A DNA stretch of 64,000 nt from Gymnogyps californianus (lineage: Eukaryota; Chordata; Aves; Accipitriformes; Cathartidae). The stretch covers positions 62,106,707 through 62,170,706 of the forward strand of contig NC_059473.1 of assembly GCF_018139145.2 (NCBI RefSeq). Reading direction: 5' to 3'. The notes beneath the pieces are model-generated. The model was not told the DNA's origin, made no database searches, and saw only the letters and a program-made list of their open reading frames with translations. This document shows, one piece after another, positions 13,700 to 25,390 of the stretch (its first letter is position 1; every line of letters begins with the position of its first letter). The position numbers and the translations under genes were made by a program.

Positions 13700-16600
13700 G
13701 TGGGGAATGCAGCTTAATTGTTTTTCTTTAATTTCACAGCAAGCTAACAGGAAGACTTTTACTTTGGTTGATGCTTCAACTTAGTCCAAGGCATTTCCTT
13801 ATTGTCTTTCACTCCCTGTTTCCCCACATTAACATTCAGTATGCCACCAGCCTATTAATAGATTGTATAAGCATGCACTGCAGACATATTCACCAGCACA
13901 GTTGCACATATGGCTGTCACTCCATGTTCTGCACTGAAGGATGGATCCTTGCGGAAAACATTTCTGCCCTCAGACTTCCACTAGCCGATGTGACATCTTC
14001 CCCAGATCAGAGACCCTTGCTGGCACCTCCAGGGGCATGCTTAGGCCTATCCGCATGCTGGCTCCATTAATATTTAACAGAGAAATTGAGAAGAGACTTG
14101 CTAGTGATCCATCTGTTAAGCTGCTGGAGCTGTACCAGGGACCCATGAATTGGCTGCAGACTTCTTCCATAATAATGCCAAGGTTCAACAGAGAATTTAA
14201 GGCATTCAGTTGATCCACTGCCCAAAGCTGACTGCTCGCAAGAAGGGTGGCCACAGTGCATAGCTGGTGACAGCAGATTTACCACTGAATAAAGCCAAAG
14301 CTATCTCTGAAATAATCAGCTGTGACTAATAACAAATAGTAACCTCACGCTAACTTTTTTTTAGGATAAATATAGAATGCTTCTGCCCTATTTAAAGTAG
14401 CTAAGGTATGCTTCTTCCCACCCGATTTTAGCAAACCCTAGTATTATGCTAGCATGCCAAATAATATCCCTTGGACTTGTTGGCTTCCAGAACTCACTTC
14501 CCTACCCAATACTGCATAATAATAACTGTATTTTGGGAAGAGAGAATGGGATAAGAGGGAGAATAGCACGACAGATCAGTTCATTATGTCATCTCCTGCT
14601 ACCTAGTAAAAGAAGTTTGTTTCTTGGGGAACATCATCGGGATTTCTAATAAGTTATTGATGGCTCATAAAAAAGTTGAGTCAGTCTCCTGCAGGTTATA
14701 TCACTCCTGTGTTAACATGGAAGCTGTGGGACAGCAGCTAAGTTTTCTCTCTCCCTTTCATGAATTTTAGATTTTGGTTTTGTCCTTTAAAACTGAAATG
14801 ATCTCGTGCTTTAGAAGTCAAGTAAGCCACATTATTAATTTTCAAACAAGTTCAACTATTTTAAAAGAAAGGTTAGAAGAGAACAGTTGATCATTTTTCT
14901 CAGCATGAAGCAACAGTTTTGATTTTAGGTTGGATCTGCCTGCATTTTCCTTTTTCTCCTTGCCTCCTCCTCCTAACTCACTATCTCCATGGGAGTCATT
15001 CAAGGCTGGAAAAAACCTCTAAAGGTTTGCTCCTTTAGAAATTTTTTAGCCTGTTTAAATAAAATTCTTAACAAATGAAGTTAGTTGACACCATATGAAC
15101 TGGATGTCACCAAACACAGGGAGAAGCTGTGTTCAACATAATGGCCTCTAGTCATTCTTAAACTCTGCAAGACCAAAATATAACCCTGTCTACTAGGTTA
15201 TAGTGCTGAAAAAAGACTTCTGTTTCTCCACACTGACTGCAATTGGCAGCATCATGAGAGCTAACTCAGTTGTTAAAACCATGTCTAAACACAGTAAAAT
15301 GCCCAACTGCAGTAAAGCTCTTAAGTACCACTAAAAAGACAGAGTAGTTAGTAAAACTAAGACTGTGGTTTGATGGCACCATAAATCTGTCTTGAGGTCT
15401 CCAATTTAATGGTGTAGCAATGTGAAGCACAGCCCTGCTCTGGCTGAAACTCACAATCTTGCATAAAATTTACCCAGTTTTTTTCTGACAGGCTGCTTCC
15501 ATACAGGTGTGTTTGTTCATTAACATCTGATCCATGCAAGATTTTCTCTGGACTTCCCCATTTGGTCTAGTCCTGCTATTCCGGCTCTGTATCTTCAAAG
15601 GACTCTGGATGTCACCCGCCTTCTCTAAACATGATCTCAGAGCTTCCATTTTGGCTGTATTTCCATTTTTGTTTCTCATTGTGGTTGAACCTTTCCTGAT
15701 CATGTTTGTGCCAGCTCTAAGTAGTTAGACCTTCGGCACCCAGCAGCTGGCACAAACAATGCCTGAGTTTGTCCATTTCATGGCTTTACTTTTGTCTGTT
15801 TGGTGGCTTTGCTTTTCCTGAAGTTCTGTCTTTTGGGATCCGAACAGGAGCTGTTGGCCCTACCAGGACTCTGGCAGTGCACATTAGGAAATGGTCTGCC
15901 ATTCCCTTCTGCACAGATGCTTCAGTGTAGGCTCCAAAGTGACCTGGAACAAGACAGGCCAAGACTGGGCTCCACAAGAGACTACAATCAAAGCCAAAGA
16001 ATAGACAATCTGGTGCTGCAAGATTAACATACGTTTAGTAGGAAGCACTCCAGAGCACCTGAGGATGCCCTTTAACGCTAGTTCACTTCACCCAAGGAAG
16101 AGAGGTGTCCCAAAAACCATGACAGGGCTATCCAGAGAACGGATCTTTGCCATTACCTATTACCAGAATCAAACAATTGACCAGCTTGACACAGGCTAGA
16201 AGATGAAGCCTTCTTTCTGGTAATTTGGAGGGGAAGCTTTAATGTGATTTTCTGAGCATGCAGTTAGGCCCTGGATGCTTGGCCAGAAGACTGACTATTC
16301 TATGCTGACAGTCACCGACCTGCACCAGTCGCATTCTATTTGTCTAAGCCTACCGCACACCAAGGGTTTTCAACAAAAGGATCCTGCACTTTGGGTCTGG
16401 GAGCCACCCTAACTGGAGACTTATTCACTCCATACACAGTCTCCACACTTGATTAGGCTGGAACCAAAAGATGGTAATTTTTAGAAATCTCTGAGGACAT
16501 CTACACATGTACAAAAAATCTCAATGACAGTTCATTATAGTCAGGAATGCATTTGGTGAAGTAAGGCCAGCCTGTATTCACATTTCCCCTCCTGAATAAT

Positions 16601-18260
16601 TACCAATCATATGTTACATCTCAGAAACGTGGTATAAGACTGAACTGTAGTTCAAAACACTGATACAGCATCCACCAGATGGTCCTCAATATATAAAGTC
16701 TCTTTCTTGATCCTGTGTGGGTTGCTTTTCCTGACCAAGAATTCAGTATTTGCCTCAGTCACCACACACGGTAGCAGTATCATGCTGTATTTGGCTAGAC
16801 TTCTGTTGATCATGGAGAAAATGAGTTTCATCATCATGTCTCATCATGGCCATTTTACAGACACTAGCACAGGCCATGGCAGAGAGCATCACCAACACTT
16901 TCAGATATTTTACACTCATCAGCTTCAGCTGAATTGATACTTTTTTCTCACTTCAGCTGGATTTGGCATAGTAGAGGTAACCCATGCCAGGGCAGGTGCC
17001 TAAGATGCAGAGGGTGAGTTAGCTGCTGGAAGCATTAATCTCTTCTTCATTGACTGCAGGATATCAGACTATATGCCTAGGTTTTAGGTAGTCACAGTCA
17101 AAACAAGATGAATACCACCTATTGCACAGGTTCAGGGTGTATTAAAGCCTCTAAACAAGACTGTGGGAGTGGAGAGAACTAGCAAATCCAGGCAAGAAGA
17201 AAAGCCAGCATGTCTCTGCTGGCAACTCTGTGCTAAAGGAGCTTCAGCCTTTTTTCACCACTGCGTGCCTGACAATTGGCTAGATGGTGTTCTGCTGATC
17301 CAAGTGACCCTCTGGATGCAGGTGTTGGCATATGTGACTAGCCTAGGAGTTCCAGCCCAGTTCACAGTGGATCTGCTATACACAGGCTGGCTTTGAGAAA
17401 ATTCAACCCGGGGCCCACAGTGTGCCACCATTGGTCTCTAATCACTGGCCCTTTCTCAAGACTGTCCAAGACCACCTGGAGTCACTGCTGCATGATGGAT
17501 TTGCCCTCATCTCCAACTGCAGTGCCTCTACTAGCAATAATTCCAGTCACGGCCCAAAGCTCAGAAACTCCCCAAGGGACTTAGCAGAAAGAGGTCCCTC
17601 ATCTAACTAGCAAAGTCTGCAAGCTGCAAGAGATCAATGGCAGTTTGAAGTGATTGCTAGAACCAGCCCACATCTTCACTGCCAATGTGCAGTGTAGACA
17701 AGAAGCTACATGTGCCTCCAGAAGCCAGGCACTGCATGCAGAAGACACAGTCTTAACCACATCAGTTATGTGTGTGTTGATTGTTCTGCAGCAATAATCA
17801 GGCCAGACCACGCTGCTTGACATCTTCTGGACAGTCTAGGTTGCCAGTGTCCTGCACACATGGTTAGACAGGGATTTTGAAAGCTTACACTTCTGGGTCA
17901 AGGCTTGGCAGGTGAACTAATCCTCAGAGATCTTTCTGCCCAGAGGCACTGTGTTCTGCCAGCAACATTTGTTCCTTACACAGAGCCCAAGATCCCCAGA
18001 TCAGCCGGTAGTCCTTCCAACCACTTCCAGGATAGTCCCCTTAACACCCAAAGCAGTAGCCACAGACTTTTTATCTTCAACTCACTTTCTGAGCAACTTA
18101 TGAAGGAAGAGACAACCGTAGTAAATCTCTGATATTGCCTGATGGTCAAAACATGCAACGAGGTTTGTCCCAACACCCTGTTGAGCAAAGCTAATTGCCA
18201 GGCAGGCTCTGTAGATCCTTACAAGTTTCTCTATCTGAGGACCCAATTAGACAAGCAGGA
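13700..18260 (-). other. Possible heavily decayed retroelement, unclassified
   Basis: This 4.5-kb stretch is slightly richer in GC and in overlapping 60-100 codon frames than its flanks. Minus-strand fragments include a basic, proline-containing stretch at 15786-15977 (ending GKAKPPNRQK) and a stretch at 17640-17800 (LLEAHVASCLHC). The latter loosely recalls the segment after the catalytic core of DIRS-type reverse transcriptase. No catalytic motif, terminal repeat or continuous frame survives, and chance resemblance is a real alternative. It contains no intact gene. Confidence 0.2.
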
Positions 18261-18428
18261 TTTGTAAACCACGTAAGACATTTAATGGTGGGAGGCATCT
18301 GAAGTCAAGGCTGGAGTTAATATTGACAGTACAGAGCTATTCCAGTCACCATTACGTAAGGCTGTATAGCTTTGATCCCATGACAAAAGTCAGTGCTTGT
18401 AACACTGAATTAGAGGACATTTAGTTTT

Positions 18429-18453
18429 AAAAAAAAAAAAAAAAAAAAAAAAA
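18429..18453. repeat. A25 homopolymer
   Basis: Twenty-five A followed by purine-rich GAGAAGAGATATTGGGAAGA. It could be a retroposed 3' tail or simple slippage. No 3' end of a known element is recognisable immediately upstream. Confidence 0.95.
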
Positions 18454-19119
18454 GAGAAGAGATATTGGGAAGAGATATTACTGTTTATATTCTTAGTTGA
18501 AAAGGAAGAGTTTATGCATCTGCATACAAAATGTTTAACATTTCTGCTGAAAATGAAAACAAGTAGCACAGTTTTGACCTGTACTGTAGAGCAGAGTGCT
18601 GGAATCTGATCACTGTAATCTAAATATATCCTGCAAGCAGCCATTCCTGTGGGAGGGCTGCATGCAACAGCAGCAGCGATAAACAGGATGATGCACAACA
18701 TAACTTTTTGCTTCTTTAAAAACATGTTGTTCCTTTCATAATGAAACTTGAAGTCTGTGTGTCCCTAATTCTCTCTTTTAATACTTCCAGTCCCTTCCAT
18801 TTCCTCAAAACATCATCTTTCACATACTGCTCTCCTCTTTTCTCCTGCTGCACACGAACCATTATGCAGCTTGTCTGGCTCAAAGCTATGCTGCACTGAT
18901 CAGCTAGTCAGTACACATACATTGACTGGCCACTTAGATGCCCCCTCTCAGAATGGATAATGGACTGAATTCTAGCAGGGTTTTTCCCCAGAAGAACATT
19001 CATTATGGTTTCTACCTAGCCATTGCATGTCATCTATCCTGGTTGAATTTTTTTCATCCTTCTGCTACCAACATTTCCTAAGTGGATGAATGGGTTTCAC
19101 ACCTACTGGGCATGAAAGG
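18454..19119. other. Unique noncoding sequence
   Basis: Short near-duplicate of GAAGAGATATT at 18457 and 18470. Otherwise nothing recognised. Pyrimidine-rich around 18770-18850. Confidence 0.55.
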
Positions 19120-19305
19120 TGTGGGCTGTTGGGAGATAGTTAAAGGGTAAGTGACAGACGGAACAGACAACATGATTTGATAAGCTAATTTCCTCAGGAA
19201 GCTGGGCTAAATATGTAAGCTAGTACAAGATCTTGTTTCTTCTTCCTGATGATGATCCTTTTCTAAGGACGTAGGTACTTGAATAAAGCAGATTTCTTTA
19301 TTACA
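19120..19305 (+). repeat. Weak LTR-like segment (possible solo LTR)
   Basis: The segment starts TGTGGGCTGTTGGGAG and ends near TTTATTACA. A polyadenylation signal AATAAA lies at 19282-19287, about 20 bases before the end, as in compact LTRs. AAAGG occurs just upstream (19115-19119) and again shortly after the end, a possible 5-bp target duplication, but four extra bases intervene. No family was identified. A chance arrangement is quite possible. Confidence 0.22.
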
Positions 19306-22300
19306 CTTTAAAGGCATGCTTCAAAAATTAATGTAGGTGTACACCTGTACTGTCAAATGGAACAGGACCACTCACTGAGTCTAAGTGGCTTGATTTGACT
19401 GCATCCACACTGCATAGCAATTGGCCCTGTGTCTTTTTTGGTTTGGATATACACTAACTTCTGCTAACCTCAGAATCCAACAGAAATGGCTAGTGTCAGA
19501 CAGTCTGTCTAAGGAGTCAGCTGTGACCCTGTAGACAAAGACTGGATAAAGTACCACTGACAGTTTCTACTCTCACTAAAATTAGGATTCATAGTGGACA
19601 GATCAAGGTCTCTCTCGCATGTGCTCTATAAGACAAAGATACACAGCGATGACAAATATGTCAATCCAGTGATGGAAAACTCTAAGAAATAGGGACTTTC
19701 TTTTTTTGCACAGCATGCAGGAATAAGGAACTCACAAAGCTCCACTGGAAAGGCTTTCAATACCACCCCCATCACCACCTCCCCACACAGACTTACACAG
19801 AGAACACCTTCCCTCAAAATTCAGCCAGCCCAAGTTACAGGGGATATTTCAGAGCTCTCCAGCAGAAGCAGCCCTCAGGGAACAGAGCTCTGTTTTGTAA
19901 GATTGAACTGCTTTCTTTAGCCCCTGTCAGGCTTCCTTTGAATAGCTGGTGTCATCCAACCCATCCTTTGCCTGCCCATCCCCACAGGCAAATCAGATAT
20001 ATGCTTATTTCCCTGAGTCTCTTGCTTGTAGTAAACCTATCATCTGAAACATGTGATCCTATCACAATACTATGACATGTATGTTACTACAAATTTATAA
20101 TGGAGTTAAATTAATTCTGCATTTCCACCAGCATCTCCAATAGTACTTGAAGTCATAAATAAACCTCTGTTTAAAACTGTGGTGTTCTTTCTTAGAAGTA
20201 ACTGCTGCAATGAAAGATAATGAAAGATAAAGAGTTCTGATCTTTGCCCTTGCTGCTTATTTCCTCTTCCAAAACTTTACGAAGAAACATCGAAGTGACG
20301 AAAAGGAAAATATTTATTCCTCTTGCTGCATTGGGGCGAGGCAGGGTGGTGGGCATGCAGGGAGGAAGATGGGACTGTAAGGAACGGAGGGAGCTTTGTA
20401 AGGCAAAACTGTAAGCCAGACGAAGACATGAGAGAATATTGCAGAAATTTATCAACTATGTTTGTTTGACAAATGTTTTCTGTGTCAGGTAACACATTTG
20501 ATGAACAGCCTAAAAAGCTGATTGAATACCAGAATAACTGATTTGTCAAACACACTATTTGATGAAAGATGACAATTTATTGACTAATGGTTGGCTTTCG
20601 TTAATCAGATCTCAAAGTCCTCGGTCAAGAAAAACTCCCCTCAGGCCAAATCCTGAAATCTTTAATTTGAACCAGGGGTTGCTCCACACCAGAGTACACA
20701 GCTATTCACTGCAGTCAAGATGGTGCTATTCACCTAATGGGAAATGCACAGGAGGTGAATCTATGCACTTGAGATTCTGATTTTTTGGCCTGAAGAATGC
20801 ATTTCAATGGTCATTATAAATATACAACTTTTTTCTCCCAAATATCTCCAACATTCTCTCTATTGAACTGCAGATGTTTGTACAAAACATAGCTATTAAA
20901 CTGCATGAAAGCACCGATCTTGAGAAGAGTCACCATCATCAAATATTTGGTCTTAAAAGTATAGACTCCACTGGCACACAGGAACAGTTTAGACCAGGAA
21001 AAGGACACAGGAGATAAGTAGAATCACCCAGGACTATAGCAGCTGTAGCAATAGTTATTATCAAAACAATTTATCATTTTATATATGTGTTTAATCAACA
21101 GCATATTGCATTTATCACTGAATTAGACCAGGCTTTTAATGTTCCTGGCGTTACTACTGACCTTTCCAGACAATCTCATATTAGTTCTGATCAGCTTTCC
21201 ATGGTGGTCATGTAGACTTTGCAGCATCAAAGAGAAATATTTCCTTCCTGTTGCTGATCTTCATTTGACATGGTCAAGGAAAAGGGTACGAAGAGAGTGT
21301 ATGCCCATATGAGTGCAAGAAGGTGGGAACTGGATGCTGGGAACTGAAATGGCAACATAACATTCCATAAACTTGTAAAGTAGAAGATATTTCATTATTT
21401 ATTTTGGCTTGCATTTTGACACTACACCACCCCATCACTCCACTCCTCTCTCTATCCTCATTCCATTTTAATGAACAGTGTTAACTTTGGGGAGCCCTAA
21501 AGAACATGTGCTGTATAAAAGCAGTAGGTGTTATCATGTGAAAATAAAACCAAATTAGAAATTATTCCAATAGCTACCACTGCCTAATGATCAGGAGAAA
21601 TCTTACATTGATGTCTAAACCAGAAATTATACACTGTTTTACTGACTTACCTGTATCTAAACAGAATGATATACTCTGAATGTATTTGCATACAGAGCTG
21701 AACTCTTCTTCATTCAAATTACTGCAGAGAAACAAGATTTATACTGTTTCATTGCATATGTACACTAGCACTTCAGATTACTTGCTTGTCAGGACTGCAC
21801 TTCTCCTGTGCATGAATGACTCAGTTTAGCTTTACTGTATACTATTACTACAGAGTGATATACTGTTGCCAGAGAGGCATGCAAGGAGAATAGGCATCCT
21901 ATGCAACTTGACATTCACTGGGGATTACACTTGAGTTATTTCTTATGTGTGACTGCCTTTTCTCCCTGCCTAAACTTTATAACCATTGCAGGAGGTCAGC
22001 TGAAGAAGCCAGAGTCAGAAGAGAGCTACTGATGTTAATTGCACTTGGGAAGAGCATTCTACATAAAACAACTCCTGCTATAAAAGACAACATCAGATAA
22101 AAGAAACACCTGATTGGATGGAAATCAGGGAATAAGAGCAAAAGAAGTGCCTAGTTGGAGATATTTTGATGTTTTGATGGAATCTGGAAGCAGGTCTCCC
22201 TAGCTTGAACAGTGTGCCTAAATTGACCAGAATGAATGTAAATTCTACATGGGCTATATTGCTAAATGCAGGGCCAAGTGAGATTTCAGTGCTTAGGCTA

Positions 22301-24848
22301 GGATACCCTCTTTTCTCACATTTCCTCTCCTTTTCTCATTCTTTTCTCCTTTCTCCAGTTCTGTCTTTAAATTCTCTATAGCTTAGTAGGAGCATACCAG
22401 TAACATCTGTCACCTGGGAAAAACCCAGGACGACTCACATGATGCATGCTCACGGGGACCAACCGTCTCGGTCTGTGCCCTCCCTAGCTCAGCCAGCCTA
22501 CAGCCCTCCACAATGCAACATAAGTAGCAAGGGGCACTGAAGGGGCTATCTCCCATCCAGACTCGTATCTGAACACCCGCCTAACCCCTGTCTTCCTGAA
22601 CCCCTGGCTCCACGGTGCCTTCCTGCTGTCACAGGACGGGCCACAGGAGGCAGAGGCTCCACCATATATCGTTTGTAAGCAAGGAAGAAAGTAGAGGTGG
22701 CAGTCTGCAAGTCTCTGTGCTTGTGCACTGACTGGTGTCTGTACTACCTGAGACGATAAGCTGAGATAAGCACCAGGAAATGGAAGAAACTTCTCGCTCT
22801 CCTTTGTCTTATTAGGCTTACCACTCAGAAGGGCACCTAATGCACACACCTGCACTGTGACTGATGTAATTTTTACATGAAAAAAACCAACATTGAGATG
22901 AAAATAAGTTATAAGCCAGATTCACTGTGGGTGGTTATGTAGTAAAATGAATATGTAAGGAAGATAGGTATAGATACAGATATAGATCTTTTTTAAAAAT
23001 AAAGAACAGAAATCACCTTCATGCTCAACTTCGCTTACTTGCACAAAAGTCCAAAGGTACCTCTAATACAGTAAGGGAAACTACCAGAACTTCTCTGATA
23101 GCTAAAAATGTCTGATATACGCCCTGCATTCTCTGGGGCTTCTGTGTAAATGCTGTGCAATTCAGAAGATGGACTGAATTTCACTACTTATGTATTTGTG
23201 TTGTGTTTTCTTATTTTTATTGAGCTTGAATTAATCCTTTACCAGAAAAACTATGACATACTTTGACACTGAAAGCAGAGTAGATGAAGGGAAGAGAAAA
23301 GATATGAATATCAAGAAACAAGACCAAGTAAAAAGCACGGATTTTTGAAGTCTGCAATCGTGACCAAAATTTTTACTGGAAATTAAGGCATGCTATTAAT
23401 ATGATTCCTCATGACACTACAAAAGGAATCTTGCAATAGGACAATTCAGGTAAAGAAGCTAACTTCAGCAGTCTTCAGGAGGAAGTAAAGCTGTGAAAAC
23501 ACAACCACAGTGTAGAATCTGTTTATAAGCATTAAATTTTTTCCAGGTTTCAGAATGAAATTAAAATTCAGAATGCAAAGGGGGAAAAGAAAAAGTAAAA
23601 TAATTAGTCCACAAAACTGTGGACATTAGAAAATTTGAATATTATAAAATTTAAAAGTATCTGGATTTTAATGCTAAATATAGGCTAAAATGTTCATGAG
23701 AAACTATTGGCATTACAATGTTCTTCTATTTCAATAAATTCTTGTGTAATATATTTTAATGATAAAGGAGAGATTAAAATCATTATGTGGGTTGTCTTGT
23801 TTACCAGTACTTTGGAAACCAAAATATTGTAACTAGTACATCTTACATTAGAATGCTAATTAAAAATATCATAAGCATGTGTTGCCAAGAAAATTTTGAA
23901 AGAAAATTTGAGCTCTTTTCCATGGGTTCATGGAAACAACTCTGAAATTTTTAAAGCTTTTGCTGAATTATTTTGTTGTTCTGTTAATAACACCACAATT
24001 ATGGGGAAAAAAAGTATTAAGAATGAATGATTCACTGGACTCGTTCTGTTGTAAGAACCATCACATTCTAAGTATTTTTTGCTGTGTAGCATAGCAGCCT
24101 GTAATCTGAGTGTTTTAAAATAAGTACTTGGATACTATGTAAGGTATGTCTTAATGGACACATTATTTTATTACCTTGTATTGGAGCATTACCACTTGCT
24201 GGGCTGTCTCGGAAAGAACCTGGTCATTGGTCATGAAGCCTCAGAGGAGTCAGCAGAACTTTGATACTTCTTAACATGCACCCTGTGTGCAGCTTATCCA
24301 GCACATGGCAAGAAACAGGCCAAGATCACCTCAGGCTGGTCCCTGTCGTTGTTTCCGCAGTGATGGTGCGGATCATGACATCTGCTCAATAAAAGACTGG
24401 CCGGTGAACGGTGATGCTGAGCTCCTGCTTCACTGCAATGCCCATTACCTTGGGCCCAAAGAAAAATTCCCATCCTCTCCCGTGTGCAGAATGAGAATAA
24501 CATGTAATTTCTCATAATTTAAGGACAGTCTCAGTGCTCCATTTGTTGCTTTGTCTCATCAAGGGGGAAGTAGCTCCTGACCATTTGCCCTTTCACACTG
24601 GCAAGCTCTCCCCAGTCTGTCTGCTCTTTGTGCAAGTTTGTACTCCCTGATCCTGGACCAGCCCTCCACAGAACATGGTTTTCAGAGCACTGTGTGCTTT
24701 GGGTGGCATTTTCAGAAGCACAAGAGGAGCTTTTGTGTTGGGCTGTGTACATATCTGGAGGTCAACACTGAACACAGCAAAGTGGTATGCCTCCCTGAAT
24801 AGATAAGCCCCAAGCCCTGTTATCAAATAAAGAGATCTTGGCTCTGAA
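19306..24848. other. Unique noncoding sequence
   Basis: No gene recognised. It holds a 10-bp direct duplication TGAAAGATAA x2 (20211-20230), a pyrimidine tract near 22318-22365 and a GC-richer patch at 22420-22740. Over that patch runs a 123-codon minus-strand frame without recognisable domains. 23.5-24.1 kb is very AT-rich. Confidence 0.55.
20465..20550. repeat. Inverted repeat, 10-bp arms
   Basis: TTTGACAAAT (20465-20474) and its exact reverse complement ATTTGTCAAA (20541-20550) flank 66 bases. ATTTGATGAA also occurs twice nearby (about 20496 and 20557). The size fits a small MITE-like unit, but no family was recognised. Confidence 0.6.
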
Positions 24849-24899
24849 GTGCCTAAGTCACTTTTGAAAAAATATGATCAGGTGCTTTTGTAAAATGTA
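24849..24899. repeat. Fragment resembling an old amniote MITE
   Basis: GTGCCTAAGTCACTTTTGAA matches, from memory, the 'cctaagtcacttttgaaaat' motif of a palindromic repeat common in turtles and other sauropsids. Only about 50 bases are recognisable. Confidence 0.35.
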
Positions 24900-24982
24900 A
24901 CTTGTTTGACTGCTTGGCTCCTGAAAGAGGTCAGCTGCCTCATATACACAGAAACTTTGACAGACTCAGTAACACATGGAAA

Positions 24983-25390
24983 GCGCACGTTTAGCCAGCT
25001 GCCTCCTTCCTTGTGTATTTAAAGTACGATTTCCTACAGGAGAGGGGAAAGATTAGGAGTCTGTATCTCACTTCATTTACCCTCAGACACAGAAATACAA
25101 GGCGATATTTTGAGAAGCAGCATGAAAAAATCCATCACAAAAGATAAAAGACTATCGTTTCAAAAAACGCCTGTTTCCTCAGAGAGAGGGGCTTTGTGAT
25201 GGAAGCTCTCTGTTGTTGAAGAGAAAGCACGCACGTATACATAAACATATCCCACATAGTCTGTGACGCACTGCTTCCCTTCTAAACATAGAGCGTGTTA
25301 TCAGCACCGCCGTACATATCAGCAGCTGAGTGGCTGCTCAACGCCATGTTTATCTAATGGACCATAATAGACAGAGCGACCGAGCACAAT
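24983..25390. promoter_or_regulatory. CpG-retaining candidate regulatory block
   Basis: I count 15 CpG dinucleotides between 24983 and 25382, where neighbouring unique stretches of this length often have only two or three. GC content is only moderate, so it is not a CpG island. CpGs decay quickly in methylated unselected DNA, so retention suggests hypomethylation or constraint. The block has an A-rich left half and a right half with CACCGCCGTACATATC and two copies of AATAGACAG. No exon structure is evident. Confidence 0.3.
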
